Source of the DNA: CAYJXJ01 sp964374095
Lineage (GTDB): Bacteria > Elusimicrobiota > Elusimicrobia > UBA1565 > UBA9628
DNA length: 5,081 nt
Assembly (NCBI GenBank): GCA_964374095.1
Contig: CAYJXJ010000263.1
Location: 1-5,081, forward strand
Direction of reading: 5' to 3'
Position numbers and translations under genes: made by a program. Under the pieces are notes generated by a model that had not been told where the DNA came from, searched no databases, and saw nothing but the letters and a program-made list of their open reading frames with translations. Shown here in pieces: positions 4,502 through 5,081 of this stretch (its first letter is position 1; the number at the start of each line of letters is the position of its first letter).

Positions 4502-4900
4502 CCGAGTGGTGACGCTCCACGCGAGATCGGCGGCGCGGCCCTGGAGGGATTGGTGGCCCAGCACCTCAGGGCCTGGATCGCCTACGGCGGAGGCGGGCAC
4601 GACCTGCGCTATTGGCGCACGAAGTCAGGCTCCGAGGTCGACTTCGTGGTGTACGGCGAGGATGAGTTCCTGGCCCTGGTAGTGAAGGCCTCGAAAACCG
4701 TCTCGCCCCGGGACACGCGCGGCCTGAGAGCCTTCCTGGAGGACTACCCGGACGCCAGGGCCTGCCTGCTCTACGGCGGACGGGAACGCATCAGCATCGC
4801 CGGCATGCCCTGCTTGCCGAGCGTCGACTTCTTGCGGGCCATGGCGCCGGGCGTACCCCTGGGCTCTCTGCTCCCTGAGCCGCGCGTTCCCGGAATCTAG
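4502..4900 (+). pseudogene. C-terminal fragment of a DUF4143-type AAA+ ATPase
   Basis: The frame after a TGA at 4499-4501 reads DAPREIGGAALEGLVAQHLR, then WIAYGGGGHDLRYWRTKSGS, EVDFVVYG, and ends with RGLRAFLEDYPDARACLLYG and a CLPSVDFLRA tail. This is the C-terminal nuclease-like (PD-(D/E)xK-related) part of ATP-binding DUF4143 proteins, which are normally around 380-450 residues; the P-loop ATPase and middle parts are absent. Family similarity starts upstream of the first usable start (TTG 4550), as expected for a 5' deletion rather than a short gene. The usual (I/L)EVK, where Glu helps bind metal, reads LVVK here (codons 44-46 counted from 4550), while the earlier EVDF Asp is kept. No promoter or Shine-Dalgarno is evident. 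A 116-residue product from TTG 4550 cannot be excluded. Confidence 0.78.
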
Positions 4901-4973
4901 GCCGATCGCCAGGCTAGGCGCTCCACCCCCCTCCGGTCGAGCGGTCTGCGCGATGCGTGCGCCAGGCCAAGCA

Positions 4974-5022
4974 GAACTCCGCCCCGGCGGAGTTCCCTGC
5001 GGCTCAATTGAGCCGGCCGGCC
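4974..5022. repeat. Cluster of three perfect palindromes downstream of the last fragment
   Basis: GAACTCCGCC/GGCGGAGTTC (4974-4983, 4986-4995) has 10-bp arms and a 2-nt centre, GGCTCAATTGAGCC (5001-5014) is fully self-complementary, and GGCCGGCC (5015-5022) follows at once. No T-tract follows on either strand. They may be a bidirectional terminator, a recombination or protein-binding site, or the border of the island. The rest of 4901-5081 has no gene I can support. Confidence 0.6.
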
Positions 5023-5081
5023 ACCTGCAATCTTTCAGCGCGCTCTTAAAACCTCGCCGCCGTGGGCCACTGCGTCCGGAC

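Noticed and set aside
4425..4682. 85-codon + strand frame
   Set aside because: Arg/Ser/Trp-rich translation without family features, overlapping the DUF4143 fragment in another frame.
1..5081. Integron cassette array (attC sites between modules)
   Set aside because: The spacers have GC palindromes but no convincing pair of RYYYAAC and GTTRRRY core sites, and each module carries its own promoter and more than one gene.

Overview
The window is GC-rich (bacterial; base use, start codons and codon use all look alike from end to end) and almost every coding stretch belongs to small toxin-antitoxin (TA) or abortive-infection modules. All believable genes are on the + strand. No housekeeping gene, rRNA, tRNA, CRISPR array or transposase is present, so taxonomy cannot be fixed. 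The style (high GC, consensus-like TTGAnn/17/TATAnT promoters, many nucleotidyltransferase TA modules) would suit an environmental lineage such as Elusimicrobiota or a deltaproteobacterium-like group, but that is a guess.

Layout. Module A (85-941): MntA-like minimal nucleotidyltransferase and HepT-like HEPN RNase, overlapping by 7 nt (type VII TA). Module B (1062-1827): a 75-codon-type small protein broken by expansion of a 10-bp tandem repeat, then a nucleotidyltransferase that stops early at its C-terminus. Between them lie four short segments able to pair alternately, the last one being the ribosome-binding site of the second gene. Module C (1860-3090): a promoter with an 8+8 bp operator-like palindrome, an HTH plus DUF6922-like antitoxin candidate, and an apparently intact AbiEii-family nucleotidyltransferase; the two overlap across a G8 tract. 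Module D (3153-4294): a winged-helix AbiEi-like regulator with an in-frame TAG at codon 65, overlapping by 4 nt an intact nucleotidyltransferase. Module E (about 4334-4900): relics only, namely a short stretch resembling the start of another AbiEii gene and the C-terminal third of a DUF4143-type ATPase whose EVK motif has become VVK. GC-rich palindromes lie after D and after E.

Reading it together: four nucleotidyltransferases of four different subfamilies, each with its own small upstream or downstream partner, stand head to tail on one strand. Modules A and C look functional or nearly so; B, D and E carry visible lesions (tandem-repeat frameshift, early stop, amber codon, 5' truncation). 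This is the appearance of a defence/TA island where modules are gained and decay. The most testable novelties are the repeat-length-dependent frame of the module B antitoxin candidate, the alternate-pairing leader before the module B nucleotidyltransferase, the G8 tract at the module C gene junction, and the amber codon in module D next to an intact toxin-like gene.
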